From contig JBCCDU010000012.1 of assembly GCA_039030715.1 (NCBI GenBank), forward strand, positions 1 through 64,000: a DNA stretch of 64,000 bases, read 5' to 3'. Below the pieces are notes generated by a model. That model was given only the letters and a program-made list of their open reading frames with translations. It was not told the origin of the DNA and did no database searches. Below are positions 33,025 through 42,504 of the stretch, piece after piece. A program made the translations under genes and the position numbers. This stretch comes from Thermohalobaculum sp039030715. Lineage in GTDB: Bacteria > Pseudomonadota > Alphaproteobacteria > Rhodobacterales > Rhodobacteraceae. Numbering within the stretch: the first letter of the stretch is position 1; each line of letters starts with the position of its first letter.

Positions 33025-36000
33025 TGCGCAAGCTCATGATCTGCACCCTGGTTGCCCTGCTGGCCGTTCCGGCGGCAGCGCAGCTTTCCTTCCTGGGCAT
33101 CAAGAACTCGATGGTGCAGTTCCTGTTCGACCAGCTCTCGACCGAAGGCGAATTCGAGATCAAGGCCGAAACGGTAGAGGAGCCGGAGGACGGGGTCACC
33201 GCGATCACCGGGCTGACAATCGCCGATGCCGATGGGGTTTGGTTCCGGGCGGGAAGCCTGGACTTTGCCTGGTCGCCCAGCCGCCTGCTGCTGGGCGAGA
33301 TCGAGTTCTCGAACCTCGCGATGCGCGATGTCCGGGTGCTGCGCCAGCCGATCTCTCAGCCAGAGGTCGAGGTGGATACCGAGGAAGAACCGGGCGAGCT
33401 GACAATTGCCTGGCCACGCTCGCCCCTGACATTGCGGATTGAGCGTCTGGCGCTGGAGAACACTGTGATCGCCGAGCCGGTGCTGGGCCACGCGCTGGCC
33501 TTCGACGCTACGGGTTCCGCGCAGGACGAGGGGGATATCCAGGCGGTGACGCTGAACCTCACCCGAACCGATCAAGTCGAGGGAGTGATCAATTTCGACT
33601 ATGAGCGGCGCTTCGACACCAACACCTTTCGCCTGCACCTGGATGCGCGCGAGGGGCCGCAGGGGCTGATTGCAGCGCTGTCGGGCCTGCCCTCAGACGC
33701 CGCATCCGAGGCGAAGATCGACGCCGATGGTCCGCCCGAAGACTGGAAGATGACTCTGAGCGTCGCCCTGGCCGATACTTTGAACCTCGGCGGCGATGCG
33801 GCGATCTCCTATGAGGGACCGCTGAAGGTCGATGCCAGGCTGGAGGCCAGCGCGGGGCCAAAGTTGGACCCGGATCTCGCGGCCCTGCTGGGCACCGGCG
33901 CGCAGCTGGAGGCCAAGGCGACCGAGGGCGAAAACGGCGTGATCCAGATCGAACGCGGCTTCCTCAGCGCACCGGATATCGACCTGACTGCATCGGGCAC
34001 CTATGACCGCACCAGTGGCGCGCCGGATCTGGCGGTCGATTTGCAGGCACGTTCGGGTCTGGCCGCGCCGGTGGACGGCGTCGACTTCGAAGGCTTCAGC
34101 TTCAAGGGCACCGTCAAGGGCGCGCCGGGCGAATTGGCCGCCGATGGCGATCTGGGCCTGGTCGCCCTGCGGACGGACGCAGCGGACGTGGCCGAGGCGA
34201 CGCTGGCCGTCGATATCCGCCAATCCCCCGGCCCGACGCCCGAGCCGGAACCCGTGGCGGAGGGGGAGGAGCCGATACCGGCCGAGCCCATCACCACCAC
34301 CAGCTTTGCGGTGGCGGGTGCCACTCTGGGCCTGCGTCTCGACAAGATCGGGCCCGACGTGCTGGGCGATCCCCGGCTTGACATCACCGGCGCGCTCACC
34401 GGACAGGAACTGACGCTGGAGGACGCGCGCCTGGACTCCGACATCCTGTTGGTTCAGATCATGGGGCTGGTGGACCTCGAAAGTCAGGATGCCCAGGTGG
34501 AACTGGATCTGGACGCCCCTGAGTTTGGCCCTGTCGCAGGTGCCTATGGGGTCGAGCTCGACGGCAGGTTGGCCGCTAGAGTTCGGGCAACGATGCTGGA
34601 CGGCACGCTGGATGCGAGCCTGACAAGCGAACTGGCGGACTTCACTCATGAATTGGGCGCCGCCGAAAGCCTGAGCCAGACGGTGTTGCTTAGCTATAAT
34701 GAGGACCGCGCGCTGTTCGACATCTTTGGCCAGGGCACGCAGATGCGGGTCGACAAGATCCGGCCCGAACTGCTGGGCGACCTGGTCTTCGCCTCGCGCG
34801 GCAAGCTGGTCGGGGACGAACTGACGCTTGAAGCCTCGGAAGTTTCCAGCAACCTGCTGCGCGTCTCGGCGGAGGGTCGGTTGAATATCGCGGGCACGAC
34901 CGGCGAGGTTCGCTACTCCGCCGCCACTGCAGACCTGGAGCCGATCACGGCGCTTTACGATGTGCCCCTGTCGGGTCGGGCCGCTGCCGATGGCACGGCG
35001 TTTCTGGCGGAGTTTCCCCGCATCGAAGGCATCGCCCGCGTCGACGGGATCGTATTCGACGGCACGGCATACGGCGACCTGCGCCTCAGCCACGACATGG
35101 AGGTTGGGCCGAACCCGCAGGGCGACCTTGCACTGACCCTGGCCGAAAGCCCCTATGGCAAGGTGGAGGCCGCAACCAGCCTGCGGTTCGAAGCCCCGGT
35201 GCTGGAACTGACGGGCCTGGACCTGAAGGCGCTGGGCGCCCGCGCGACTGGCGTGCTGACGCTGGATACGGAACAGACCTTGGCGGATGGCGCGATAAAG
35301 CTCGACATCGCCTCGCTGAAACCGCTGGCGGGTCTGGCCGGAACGCCACTGGCGGGCTCGATCTCCGGCGAGATCACACTGGCCCATGCGGGCGGGCGCC
35401 AGGACGCCAAGGCGCGGCTGGCAGCAAGGCGTTTGGTGACCGACGGCGCCGCGGTGGAAAGGGTGAATGTCGATGCCAGCCTGACCAATCTGTTAGGCAC
35501 GCCCGGGATCAACGCCAGGGTCGCGGCGACAGGCGTCGGCGCCGGTGAAGTGGTGCTCGATACGACCGATATCATGGCGCGAGGACCGCTTTCCGCCCTG
35601 GACATTGCGCTCGATCTGGCGGGCAAGCTGGGCGAGGATCCGCTGAGCGCGAGCCTCAAAGGCCGCGCGGATGGCGAGGGACCGGTGACCGGCGCGCGCC
35701 TGAGCCTGCTGGAGGCCGATCTGGGTGGCGAAACCCTCTCGCTCAACCAACCCATGACGGTACGGGCCGAAGGTTCCCGGATCAGTGTGCGCAATCTGGA
35801 CCTGACCCTGCCGCGCGGCGCCAGCCTGGTGGGTGAGATTACCAAGGCGGGCAATGCGCTGATCGGGGAGCTGACGCTGGAAGACCTCGACGCGACGCTG
35901 GCCAAGCGCTTCGCGGATGCGCCGGTGCTGGCAGGCACGGTTTCGGCGGAGGCTGTCTTCAACACGGGGCGCGGCCCGGCGGATATCCGACTCGACGCAA

Positions 36001-37439
36001 CCGGCATGCAATTCGAGAATGTGGATGTCGAAGGCGATCTGGATCTGGCCACCTCGGTAACCTGGGACGGACGCAGGGCGGCCTTGCAGGGGGCGATCTC
36101 CGGCGGCTTCGGCGATCCGTTCCAGTTCGAAGGATCGATCCCGCTGCGCCCGGGTTTGGTCCCAAGCGTGCCATCCCGCGGCCCCGTCGAAGGCAGGGTA
36201 CAATGGCAGGGCGAGATCGGCGATCTCTGGGCCCTCGTGCCTGCAGCGGGGCATATCCTGTCCGGGCAGATGAATATCGACCTGGCGGTCAGCGGCGATA
36301 TCTCGGACCCGCAGCTTGGCGGTCAAGTCGCGCTGACCGAGGGTGGTTACCAGAATCTGGATCTGGGCACTATCCTCACGGATCTGAGCCTGACGACCCA
36401 GGCGGAACCAGGCGGTGCGCTGGGCTTTGCTCTGAATGCCAGCGACGGCGGCAACGGAAAGGTATCGACCGAAGGCTCGGTGGCGCTGGATGCATCCGGG
36501 CTCGACGTCAAGACCGTGATCGAAAGTGCCGTCCTGGTCCGCCGCGACGAGGCCACGGCCCGGGTGGACGGCGAGATCACAGTCGGCGGGCCGATGACGG
36601 CCCTGAAAGTCGATGGCGATATCGCGCTGGAGGCCGTGGAAGTGCGCCTGGTCTCGAATGCGTCCGCCAATATCGTGACGTTGGGCGATGTCCGGATCAA
36701 GGGCGCGCCAGAGCCGGAGGAAGACACGGCCGAGGGAAGCATCGACCTGCGTCTCGACATCACCTCGCCTGGGCGGATCTTCGTGCGCGGGCGCGGGCTC
36801 GACAGCACCTGGGGACTGGACCTGAAGATCCGGGGAACGGCAGCGAAGCCCCGCCTGACCGGCGCGGTGGAACGGGTGCGCGGGCGCCTCGACCTGATCG
36901 GCAAGGGCTTCGATCTGGCGCGCGGCAAGATCACGTTCGACGGCGGGCCCGAAATCGATCCGCGCCTGGACATCATGTTCGAACGGGAAACCGCGGACCT
37001 GACCGGCCGGATCATCGTGGATGGCCGCGCGTCCGATCCGAAGCTGAGCTTCTCCTCCTCTCCCTCACTGCCCGAGGACGAAGTGCTGCCGCGCACGATC
37101 TTCGGCAAGTCCAGTCAGGCGCTGACCGGCAGCCAGGCGATCCAACTGGCGTTGGGCCTAGCGACGCTGCTGGATGGCGGCGGTGGGACACTGGATCAGG
37201 TTCGCGGGGCGGTGGGGCTGGACCAATTGCGGGTGGAACAGGACGAGGACGGCAATGCCTCGGTCGCCGCGGGCAAGGAGGTGTCGGAGGGGGTCTTTAT
37301 CGGCGCGAAGCAAAGCCTCGGCAGCGGCGAAAGCTCGGTGATCGTCGAAGTCGATGTCTTCGAGGGCATCTCGGTCGATGCGGAAGTGGGCCAGCAAAGC
37401 GGCCCGACCATCGGCCTGCGCTGGAAAAAGGACTTCTGA
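33024..37439 (+). CDS. tamB: Translocation and assembly module protein TamB
   Basis: A 1471-residue protein with a signal/anchor (MRKLMICTLVALLAVPAAA) and a very long beta-helical groove of degenerate repeats. The C-terminal DUF490 domain is clear: GYQNLDLGTILTDLSL, LVGGP-like turns, RGRLDLIGKGFDLARGKITFDGGPEIDPRLDIMFERE, ...GVFIGAKQSLGSGESSVIVEVDVFEGISVDAEVGQQSGPTIGLRWKKDF. It forms a bridge from the inner membrane to TamA and probably conducts lipids. Start and tamA stop overlap (TGATG), indicating coupling. Length fits alphaproteobacterial TamB. Confidence 0.95.
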   Translation: MRKLMICTLVALLAVPAAAQLSFLGIKNSMVQFLFDQLSTEGEFEIKAETVEEPEDGVTAITGLTIADADGVWFRAGSLDFAWSPSRLLLGEIEFSNLAMRDVRVLRQPISQPEVEVDTEEEPGELTIAWPRSPLTLRIERLALENTVIAEPVLGHALAFDATGSAQDEGDIQAVTLNLTRTDQVEGVINFDYERRFDTNTFRLHLDAREGPQGLIAALSGLPSDAASEAKIDADGPPEDWKMTLSVALADTLNLGGDAAISYEGPLKVDARLEASAGPKLDPDLAALLGTGAQLEAKATEGENGVIQIERGFLSAPDIDLTASGTYDRTSGAPDLAVDLQARSGLAAPVDGVDFEGFSFKGTVKGAPGELAADGDLGLVALRTDAADVAEATLAVDIRQSPGPTPEPEPVAEGEEPIPAEPITTTSFAVAGATLGLRLDKIGPDVLGDPRLDITGALTGQELTLEDARLDSDILLVQIMGLVDLESQDAQVELDLDAPEFGPVAGAYGVELDGRLAARVRATMLDGTLDASLTSELADFTHELGAAESLSQTVLLSYNEDRALFDIFGQGTQMRVDKIRPELLGDLVFASRGKLVGDELTLEASEVSSNLLRVSAEGRLNIAGTTGEVRYSAATADLEPITALYDVPLSGRAAADGTAFLAEFPRIEGIARVDGIVFDGTAYGDLRLSHDMEVGPNPQGDLALTLAESPYGKVEAATSLRFEAPVLELTGLDLKALGARATGVLTLDTEQTLADGAIKLDIASLKPLAGLAGTPLAGSISGEITLAHAGGRQDAKARLAARRLVTDGAAVERVNVDASLTNLLGTPGINARVAATGVGAGEVVLDTTDIMARGPLSALDIALDLAGKLGEDPLSASLKGRADGEGPVTGARLSLLEADLGGETLSLNQPMTVRAEGSRISVRNLDLTLPRGASLVGEITKAGNALIGELTLEDLDATLAKRFADAPVLAGTVSAEAVFNTGRGPADIRLDATGMQFENVDVEGDLDLATSVTWDGRRAALQGAISGGFGDPFQFEGSIPLRPGLVPSVPSRGPVEGRVQWQGEIGDLWALVPAAGHILSGQMNIDLAVSGDISDPQLGGQVALTEGGYQNLDLGTILTDLSLTTQAEPGGALGFALNASDGGNGKVSTEGSVALDASGLDVKTVIESAVLVRRDEATARVDGEITVGGPMTALKVDGDIALEAVEVRLVSNASANIVTLGDVRIKGAPEPEEDTAEGSIDLRLDITSPGRIFVRGRGLDSTWGLDLKIRGTAAKPRLTGAVERVRGRLDLIGKGFDLARGKITFDGGPEIDPRLDIMFERETADLTGRIIVDGRASDPKLSFSSSPSLPEDEVLPRTIFGKSSQALTGSQAIQLALGLATLLDGGGGTLDQVRGAVGLDQLRVEQDEDGNASVAAGKEVSEGVFIGAKQSLGSGESSVIVEVDVFEGISVDAEVGQQSGPTIGLRWKKDF

Positions 37440-37521
37440 GCCGCAACAAAGCCTGTCTTATCAACAGCGGGCAAAGCTGGAAGATAGACCCTGCCGACCC
37501 AAACCATCGCACGCAACGCCC

Positions 37522-37623
37522 GGATCGGTGTGCCCGGCGGCCATTGCCCGTCGAAGACGGGTCAGAGGGCTTTGCCCTCTGCTGCGTGCTTGCACGCAAA
37601 ATGGCCGCCGGGCACACCGATCC
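37522..37623. repeat. Cloverleaf-like palindromic element: perfect 24-bp stem enclosing three hairpins
   Basis: Outer arms 37522-37545 and 37600-37623 are perfectly complementary over 24 bp. Inside are three back-to-back perfect hairpins: 37547-37561 (CCCGTC-GAA-GACGGG), 37563-37581 (CAGAGGGC-TTT-GCCCTCTG) and 37583-37598 (TGCGTGC-TT-GCACGCA). Almost every base of the 102-nt element is paired. It fills most of the gap between tamB and aroQ and has no coding sense. Candidates are a MITE/REP-type repeat, a structured RNA, or a terminator. Confidence 0.8.
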
Positions 37624-37739
37624 AGGCGTTTCCACCTGTAGGCTGTGTTGGCCTAGCCAGCCAGGCACACCGCACCACGCGTTGGATTTGCTGCTAGCCG
37701 GGCGACATGCTAGAGCGCGCGAAACGAGAGGGACATCCG

Positions 37740-38189
37740 ATGACCACCGCAATCCATTTTTTGAACGGGCCCAATCTCAACCTGCTCGGCCAACGCGAGC
37801 CGGAGATCTATGGCGCCGATACCCTGGCCGATATCGAAGCGCGCTGCGCTGTACGCGCAGCCGATCTGGGCCAGAAGGTCACGTTTCGCCAGTCGAACCA
37901 CGAAGGAGAACTGGTCACCTGGATCCAGCAGGCGCGCGGCGCGGCCGAAGCCCTGGTGCTGAATGCCGGCGCCTATACGCATACTTCGGTCGCGATTCTG
38001 GATGCTCTGAAGATGTATGAGGGGCTGAAGATCGAACTGCATCTCTCGAACCCCCATCGGCGCGAGGCATTCCGGCACCTCTCCTATGTCTCGATGGCAG
38101 CGGATGGTGTGATCGCTGGCTTCGGGGCCGCAGGTTATGTCCTGGCCCTGGAGGCGGTGGCGGCCAAATTGGGCGCGACCGGCATATAG
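37740..38189 (+). CDS. aroQ: Type II 3-dehydroquinate dehydratase
   Basis: A 149-residue enzyme of the shikimate pathway, dehydrating 3-dehydroquinate to 3-dehydroshikimate. Signatures: FLNGPNLNLLGQREPEIYG at the N-terminus (the catalytic Tyr follows), RQSNHEGELVTWIQQA, LVLNAGAYTHTSVAILDAL and ELHLSNPHRREAFRHLSYVS. The catalytic His of the HLSN block is present. ATG 37740 with GAGAGGGA upstream gives the standard start; an earlier in-frame ATG at 37707 would add 11 residues. It is a stand-alone gene. Confidence 0.96.
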   Translation: MTTAIHFLNGPNLNLLGQREPEIYGADTLADIEARCAVRAADLGQKVTFRQSNHEGELVTWIQQARGAAEALVLNAGAYTHTSVAILDALKMYEGLKIELHLSNPHRREAFRHLSYVSMAADGVIAGFGAAGYVLALEAVAAKLGATGI

Positions 38190-38259
38190 AGCATCGACAT
38201 ATCGAGCTGGCCTGCGCCCGGCACCGTACCACTGCAGGACTGCCGAGTGACGCACCGAA

Positions 38260-38275
38260 TGTCGTAAATCCGACA
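38260..38275. promoter_or_regulatory. Inverted repeat TGTCG-N6-CGACA upstream of the demethylation operon
   Basis: TGTCG-TAAATC-CGACA sits 78 bp before the ATG of the dimethylglycine dehydrogenase-like gene. It is a plausible operator for the operon; no regulator gene is adjacent, so the binding protein is unknown. Confidence 0.35.
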
Positions 38276-38352
38276 GAAATCGGGGGATTCAGGCTGGCGT
38301 GCGGGGATGCACACTCCAAGATGTTCCGGTCACAGCGGAGGAGAATCTAGCG

Positions 38353-40794
38353 ATGAAGAGCCATGCCAAGGTGGTCGTAATCGGCGGCGGGGTCGTCGGA
38401 TGTTCAGTGCTCTATCACCTGGCACGCGCGGGCTGGACCGATGCGATGCTGCTGGAACGCTCCGAGCTGACCTCGGGTTCCACCTGGCACGCGGCCGGGG
38501 GCTGTCACACCATCAACGGCGACCCCAATGTGGCGAAGCTGCAGAAATACACGATCAGCCTCTACAAAGAGATCGAAGAACTGTCCGAGCAATCAACCGG
38601 ATTTCACATGACCGGCGGTGTGATGCTGGCCAGCACGCCCGAGCGGTTCGACTGGCTGAAATCCATGTCTGCCAAGGGCCGGTATCAGGACATTCAGTCC
38701 GAAATCATCACCGCCGAGGAAGCCCACGAGCTGATGCCCCTGCTGGACCCGGCGCAATTCGTCGGCGGGTTGCGCACCTATGTCGACGGGCATCTGGACC
38801 CTTCGGGGGTCACCTGGGCCTATGCCAAATCCGCCAAGAAGCTGGGGGCGGAGTTCCATCAGCACACCAAGGTGGAGGACATCCTGCGCACCGAAACCGG
38901 CGAATGGTTGGTCAAGACCAACCAGGGCGACATCACCTGCGAGCATATCGTCAATGCCGGCGGCCTCTGGGCACGCGAGGTGGGTCGCATGGTCGGGCTG
39001 GAACTGCCGGTTCTGGCGATGGAGCATATGTATCTGCTGACCGAGGACATGCCCGAAGTTGCCGAGATCAACGAGAAGACCGGCACGGAAGTGATCCATG
39101 CGGTGGATTTCGATGGCGAGCTTTATCTGCGCCAGGAACGCGGCGGGATGCTTATGGGCACTTATGAGAAAGCCTGCGTGCCCTGGTCGGAGAAAAAGAC
39201 CCCCTGGGAGTTCGGCCACGAATTGCTGCAGCCGGATATTGACCGTATCGCGCCCTCGCTGGAAGTGGGGTTCGAGCATTTCCCGGCCTTCGCCAATGCG
39301 GGCATCAAGCAGATCATCAATGGGCCGTTCACCTTCGCGCCGGATGGAAATCCTCTGATAGGTCCGGTAAGGGGGCTGCCCGGCTTCTGGTCCGCCTGCG
39401 GGGTGATGGCGGGTTTCAGCCAGGGCGGGGGCGTTGGCCTGGCGCTGGCGAACTGGATGACCGAGGGCGATCCGGGCTTCGATGTCTGGGCGATGGACCT
39501 GGCACGATATGGCGACTGGGCAACGCTGAGTTACACCAATCCGAAAGTGCAGGAGAATTACTCGCGCCGTTTCTCGATCAAGTTCCCGAACGAGGAATTG
39601 CCCGCGGCGCGGCCCTACAAGACCACCCCGATCTATGACAAGCTGATCGCGGCGGGGGCGCAGATGGGCGACAGTTGGGGCTTGGAGGCGCCGCTCTGGT
39701 TCTCGCCGGATGGAACGCGGGATGTGTTCTCATGGCGCCGGTCGACCGATTTCGAGCATGTGGGCGCCGAAGTGGCGGCTGTGCGCAATGGGGTCGGGAT
39801 GATGGAGATCTCCGGCTTCTCGAAATTCATGGTCCGGGGTCCCGGCGCGCGCGCCTGGCTGGACGGTATTCTGGCCTGCAAGATCCCCAATCCGGGCCGT
39901 ATGACACTGGCGCCGATGCTGAAGCATGACGGGAAACTGATCGGCGATCTCTCGCTGGCGACCCTGCCCGCGAAACCCGGGCGGGCGGAGGAGTTCTTCC
40001 TCGCGGGCTCCGGCATGGCGGAGATTTATTACCAGCGCTGGTTCGAGGATAATCTACCGACAGATGGCTCGGTTTCGATCGACGTGATCGGGCTGGGGAC
40101 GTGCGGCCTCTCGATCGCAGGGCCGAAGGCACGCGCGGTGCTGCAGGCGGTCTCGGGCATCAGTGTGGAGAATGCGGACTTCCGTTTCATGGCCTTCAAG
40201 GAAATGGATGTCGCCATGGCGCCCTGCCTGGTGGGCCGGGTGAGCTTTACCGGCGACCTGGGCTACGAGATCTGGATGAAGCCCGAGTATCAGCGCCATG
40301 TGTTCGACGCCTTGATGGCGGCGGGCGAAGAGCATGGCATGCGTCTCTTCGGGCTGCGGGCCCTGAACGCGATGCGGCTGGAGAAGAACTTCGGCGGCTG
40401 GGCTCGGGAATACCGGCCGCTCTACGGCCCGCTCGAGGCAGGGCTGGACCGCTTTATTGCCTATTCCAAGGATGCAGATTTCATCGGCAAGGCCGCCGCG
40501 ATCAAGGAACGCGACGAGGGCGGTACGCTGCGCCTGAAAGTTTTCACGGTCGAGGCCAAGGATGCGGACATGATCGGGGACGAGCCAATCTGGCTGGGCG
40601 ATGAGGTTGTGGGTTGGGTCACCTCCGGCGGCTACGCCCATGGCTCTGGCGTTTCGATGGCATCGGGTTATGTGCCCAAAGAGCACAGCCAGAAAGATGG
40701 TCCTTGGCAGATCGAGCTTTTGGGTGAAATGCTGCCTGCGAGAATCCAGCACGCGCCGATCTGGGACGCGAATGCCGAACGGATGCGCGGGTGA
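38353..40794 (+). CDS. FAD-dependent dimethylglycine dehydrogenase-like protein with GcvT domain
   Basis: An 813-residue flavoprotein. The N-terminal FAD fold has GGGVVG (11-16) and STWHAAGG with His46, the residue that binds FAD covalently in dimethylglycine dehydrogenase and sarcosine dehydrogenase. The C-terminal half is a GcvT-like tetrahydrofolate domain (LGTCGLSIAGPKARAVLQAVSG, FTGDLGYEIWMKPEYQRHVFDALMAAGEEHGM, ALNAMRLEKNFGGWAREY). It would oxidise an N-methylated glycine and pass the formaldehyde unit to THF. It begins the operon with soxBDAG; ATG 38353 has GGAGGAG about 10 nt upstream. Confidence 0.9.
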   Translation: MKSHAKVVVIGGGVVGCSVLYHLARAGWTDAMLLERSELTSGSTWHAAGGCHTINGDPNVAKLQKYTISLYKEIEELSEQSTGFHMTGGVMLASTPERFDWLKSMSAKGRYQDIQSEIITAEEAHELMPLLDPAQFVGGLRTYVDGHLDPSGVTWAYAKSAKKLGAEFHQHTKVEDILRTETGEWLVKTNQGDITCEHIVNAGGLWAREVGRMVGLELPVLAMEHMYLLTEDMPEVAEINEKTGTEVIHAVDFDGELYLRQERGGMLMGTYEKACVPWSEKKTPWEFGHELLQPDIDRIAPSLEVGFEHFPAFANAGIKQIINGPFTFAPDGNPLIGPVRGLPGFWSACGVMAGFSQGGGVGLALANWMTEGDPGFDVWAMDLARYGDWATLSYTNPKVQENYSRRFSIKFPNEELPAARPYKTTPIYDKLIAAGAQMGDSWGLEAPLWFSPDGTRDVFSWRRSTDFEHVGAEVAAVRNGVGMMEISGFSKFMVRGPGARAWLDGILACKIPNPGRMTLAPMLKHDGKLIGDLSLATLPAKPGRAEEFFLAGSGMAEIYYQRWFEDNLPTDGSVSIDVIGLGTCGLSIAGPKARAVLQAVSGISVENADFRFMAFKEMDVAMAPCLVGRVSFTGDLGYEIWMKPEYQRHVFDALMAAGEEHGMRLFGLRALNAMRLEKNFGGWAREYRPLYGPLEAGLDRFIAYSKDADFIGKAAAIKERDEGGTLRLKVFTVEAKDADMIGDEPIWLGDEVVGWVTSGGYAHGSGVSMASGYVPKEHSQKDGPWQIELLGEMLPARIQHAPIWDANAERMRG

Positions 40795-40890
40795 CCCAAA
40801 AGGAATGCGGCAAGCCGCATACGCGACATTTGGCGCCCGTTCCGGGCGCGCTCCCCTCCCCGGCCCTCCCCAATAGGGGGAGGGGGCGTC
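40795..40890 (+). repeat. Three-hairpin intergenic repeat, copy 1
   Basis: It fills the gap directly after the DMGDH-like stop. Hairpins: 40805-40820 (ATGCGGC-AA-GCCGCAT), 40833-40849 (GCGCCCG-TTC-CGGGCGC) and 40864-40884 (CCCTCCCC and GGGGAGGG). About 80% of its bases match the reverse complement of 42575-42668. No coding sense. Confidence 0.8.
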
Positions 40891-40921
40891 AGATGGAGAG
40901 GGTCTGGGAGAGAGTTGAACG

Positions 40922-42202
40922 ATGGGGATGATGCAACGGTATTCGGCGCTCTCGGTTCTTTGGGGCGGGCTGACCGGGCAGAAGCACTGGCAGAAGGTCT
41001 GGGGCCGACCGGAACCGAAACCGCGATACGACGTGATCATCGTCGGAGGCGGAGGACATGGGCTGGCCACCGCATACTACCTGGCGAAAGAGCATGGCAT
41101 CACCAATGTCGCGGTGATCGAGAAGGGTTGGTTGGGCGGCGGCAATGCCGGACGCAACACCACCATAGTGCGCTCGAACTACATGATGCCGGGCAATTGC
41201 GAGTTCTATGAGCACTCGCTGAAGCTTTGGGAGAACCTGCATCACGAGTTGAACTACAATGTTATGTTCAGCCAGCGCGCCCATGTGAATTTGGTCTTCA
41301 CGCCCGGGCAGCGCGATGCGATGGCCCGGCGCTATAACATCATGCGGCTGAATGGGATCGATGGCGAATTCTGGGACAAGGACGAGCTGTTTCGCCGGGT
41401 GCCGACCCTGGCGCGCGGCGAAAGGTTCGAGGTGCTGGGTGCCTATGTCCAGCCCCGCGCCGGGACTGCGCGCCACGATGCGGTGAACTGGGGCTTCGCC
41501 CGGGCCGCCACCGCGCTCGGCGTCGACATCATCCAGGAGACCGAAGTGACCGGCTTCATCCGCGAGGGCGGCGGCCTGAAAGGTGTCGAAGTGCGTCGCC
41601 GCGATGGCACGGAGATGGAGATCCGCGCGGACAAGACCGGTCTGGCGGTGGCGGGCTCCACCAGCCTGCTGGCGCATAAGGCAGGGCTCGGCAAGCTGCC
41701 ACTCGAGACGCACAAGCTGCAGGCCTATGTCTCGGAACCTATCAAGCCCATTCTGGACTGCGTAGTGGTCTTCGGCGGGCCCGGCCATTTCTACATCAGC
41801 CAATCGGACAAGGGCGGGATGGTCTTTGGCGGCGATCTCGACAAATACCCATCCTATGCGCAGAAGGGGAACCTGCCGGTCTATGAGGATGTCGCGGCGA
41901 ATTGCATGGCGGTGATGCCCTGTCTCGGCCGGGTGAAACTGCTCCGCCAATGGGCGGGGATCATGGACATGTCGATGGATGGTTCGCCCTTCATCTGCAA
42001 GACCGATGTACCGGGGCTCTATCTCAATGCGGGCTGGTGCTATGGCGGGTTCAAGGCGACGCCCGGATCGGGGCATGTCTTTGCGCATACGATAGCAAAC
42101 GACGCACCGCATGAGGCGAATGCCCGGCTAACACTGGATCGCTATGCCCAAGGGCGCCAGATCGACGAATCGGGGCATGGGCCATGGCCGAAGCTGCATT
42201 GA
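40922..42202 (+). CDS. soxB: Sarcosine oxidase beta subunit
   Basis: A 426-residue flavoprotein. FAD-binding GGGGHG (42-47, DVIIVGGGGHGLATAYYLA) and WLGGGNAGRNTTIVRSNYM are typical of SoxB; TARHDAVNWGF contains His185, aligned by context with the residue that binds FMN covalently in known SoxB. The C-terminal GWCYGGFKATPGSGHVFAHTIA is also standard. In the SoxABDG complex it oxidises sarcosine to glycine. The ATG at 40922 (or 40931) lies after the repeat, with GGGAGAGAG upstream. Confidence 0.96.
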   Translation: MGMMQRYSALSVLWGGLTGQKHWQKVWGRPEPKPRYDVIIVGGGGHGLATAYYLAKEHGITNVAVIEKGWLGGGNAGRNTTIVRSNYMMPGNCEFYEHSLKLWENLHHELNYNVMFSQRAHVNLVFTPGQRDAMARRYNIMRLNGIDGEFWDKDELFRRVPTLARGERFEVLGAYVQPRAGTARHDAVNWGFARAATALGVDIIQETEVTGFIREGGGLKGVEVRRRDGTEMEIRADKTGLAVAGSTSLLAHKAGLGKLPLETHKLQAYVSEPIKPILDCVVVFGGPGHFYISQSDKGGMVFGGDLDKYPSYAQKGNLPVYEDVAANCMAVMPCLGRVKLLRQWAGIMDMSMDGSPFICKTDVPGLYLNAGWCYGGFKATPGSGHVFAHTIANDAPHEANARLTLDRYAQGRQIDESGHGPWPKLH

Positions 42203-42228
42203 CGACCACGCTTGCGAGAGGCTGAGAT

Positions 42229-42504
42229 ATGCTGAGAATCCCCTGCCCGTTCTGCGGGCCGCGTGACCATACCGAGTTCAGTTATATCGGCGATGCGAGC
42301 GTGCAGATGCCCGAACTCGATGCCAGTCAGCAGGAATGGTTCGAGGCGATTTTCCTGCGAGAGAACCCGCGCGGACCGCTCCGCGAGATGTGGCACCATG
42401 TGCAGGGTTGCCGCAGCTTCCTGGTGGTGGAACGCGATACCCTGACCCACGAGATCGAGAGCGCGCAGCTGGCTCATCCGGGGATGCAGGAGGCGTGTAA
42501 ATGA
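42229..42504 (+). CDS. soxD: Sarcosine oxidase delta subunit
   Basis: A 91-residue zinc-binding subunit. Ligand candidates are Cys6 and Cys9 (IPCPFCG), His57 and Cys61 (WHHVQGC), matching the Cys-Cys-His-Cys set of known SoxD. EFSYIGDA and FLRENPRGPLREMW are family blocks. Its TGA is overlapped by an ATG (ATGA at 42501) that has AGGAGG 7 nt upstream, the place where soxA would normally begin. Confidence 0.95.
   Translation: MLRIPCPFCGPRDHTEFSYIGDASVQMPELDASQQEWFEAIFLRENPRGPLREMWHHVQGCRSFLVVERDTLTHEIESAQLAHPGMQEACK

Noticed and set aside
37522..37623. A tRNA-like gene in the cloverleaf
   Set aside because: No anticodon arm, T-loop consensus or CCA; the 24-bp outer stem is far too long for a tRNA acceptor stem.
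36203..38020. A 605-codon plus-strand frame across the 3' part of tamB, the cloverleaf and aroQ
   Set aside because: It is out of frame with both real genes and passes through the palindromic element; no family features.
38190..38352. A glycine riboswitch before the demethylation operon
   Set aside because: The leader lacks the conserved tandem glycine aptamer bulges and stems; only a short inverted repeat is seen.
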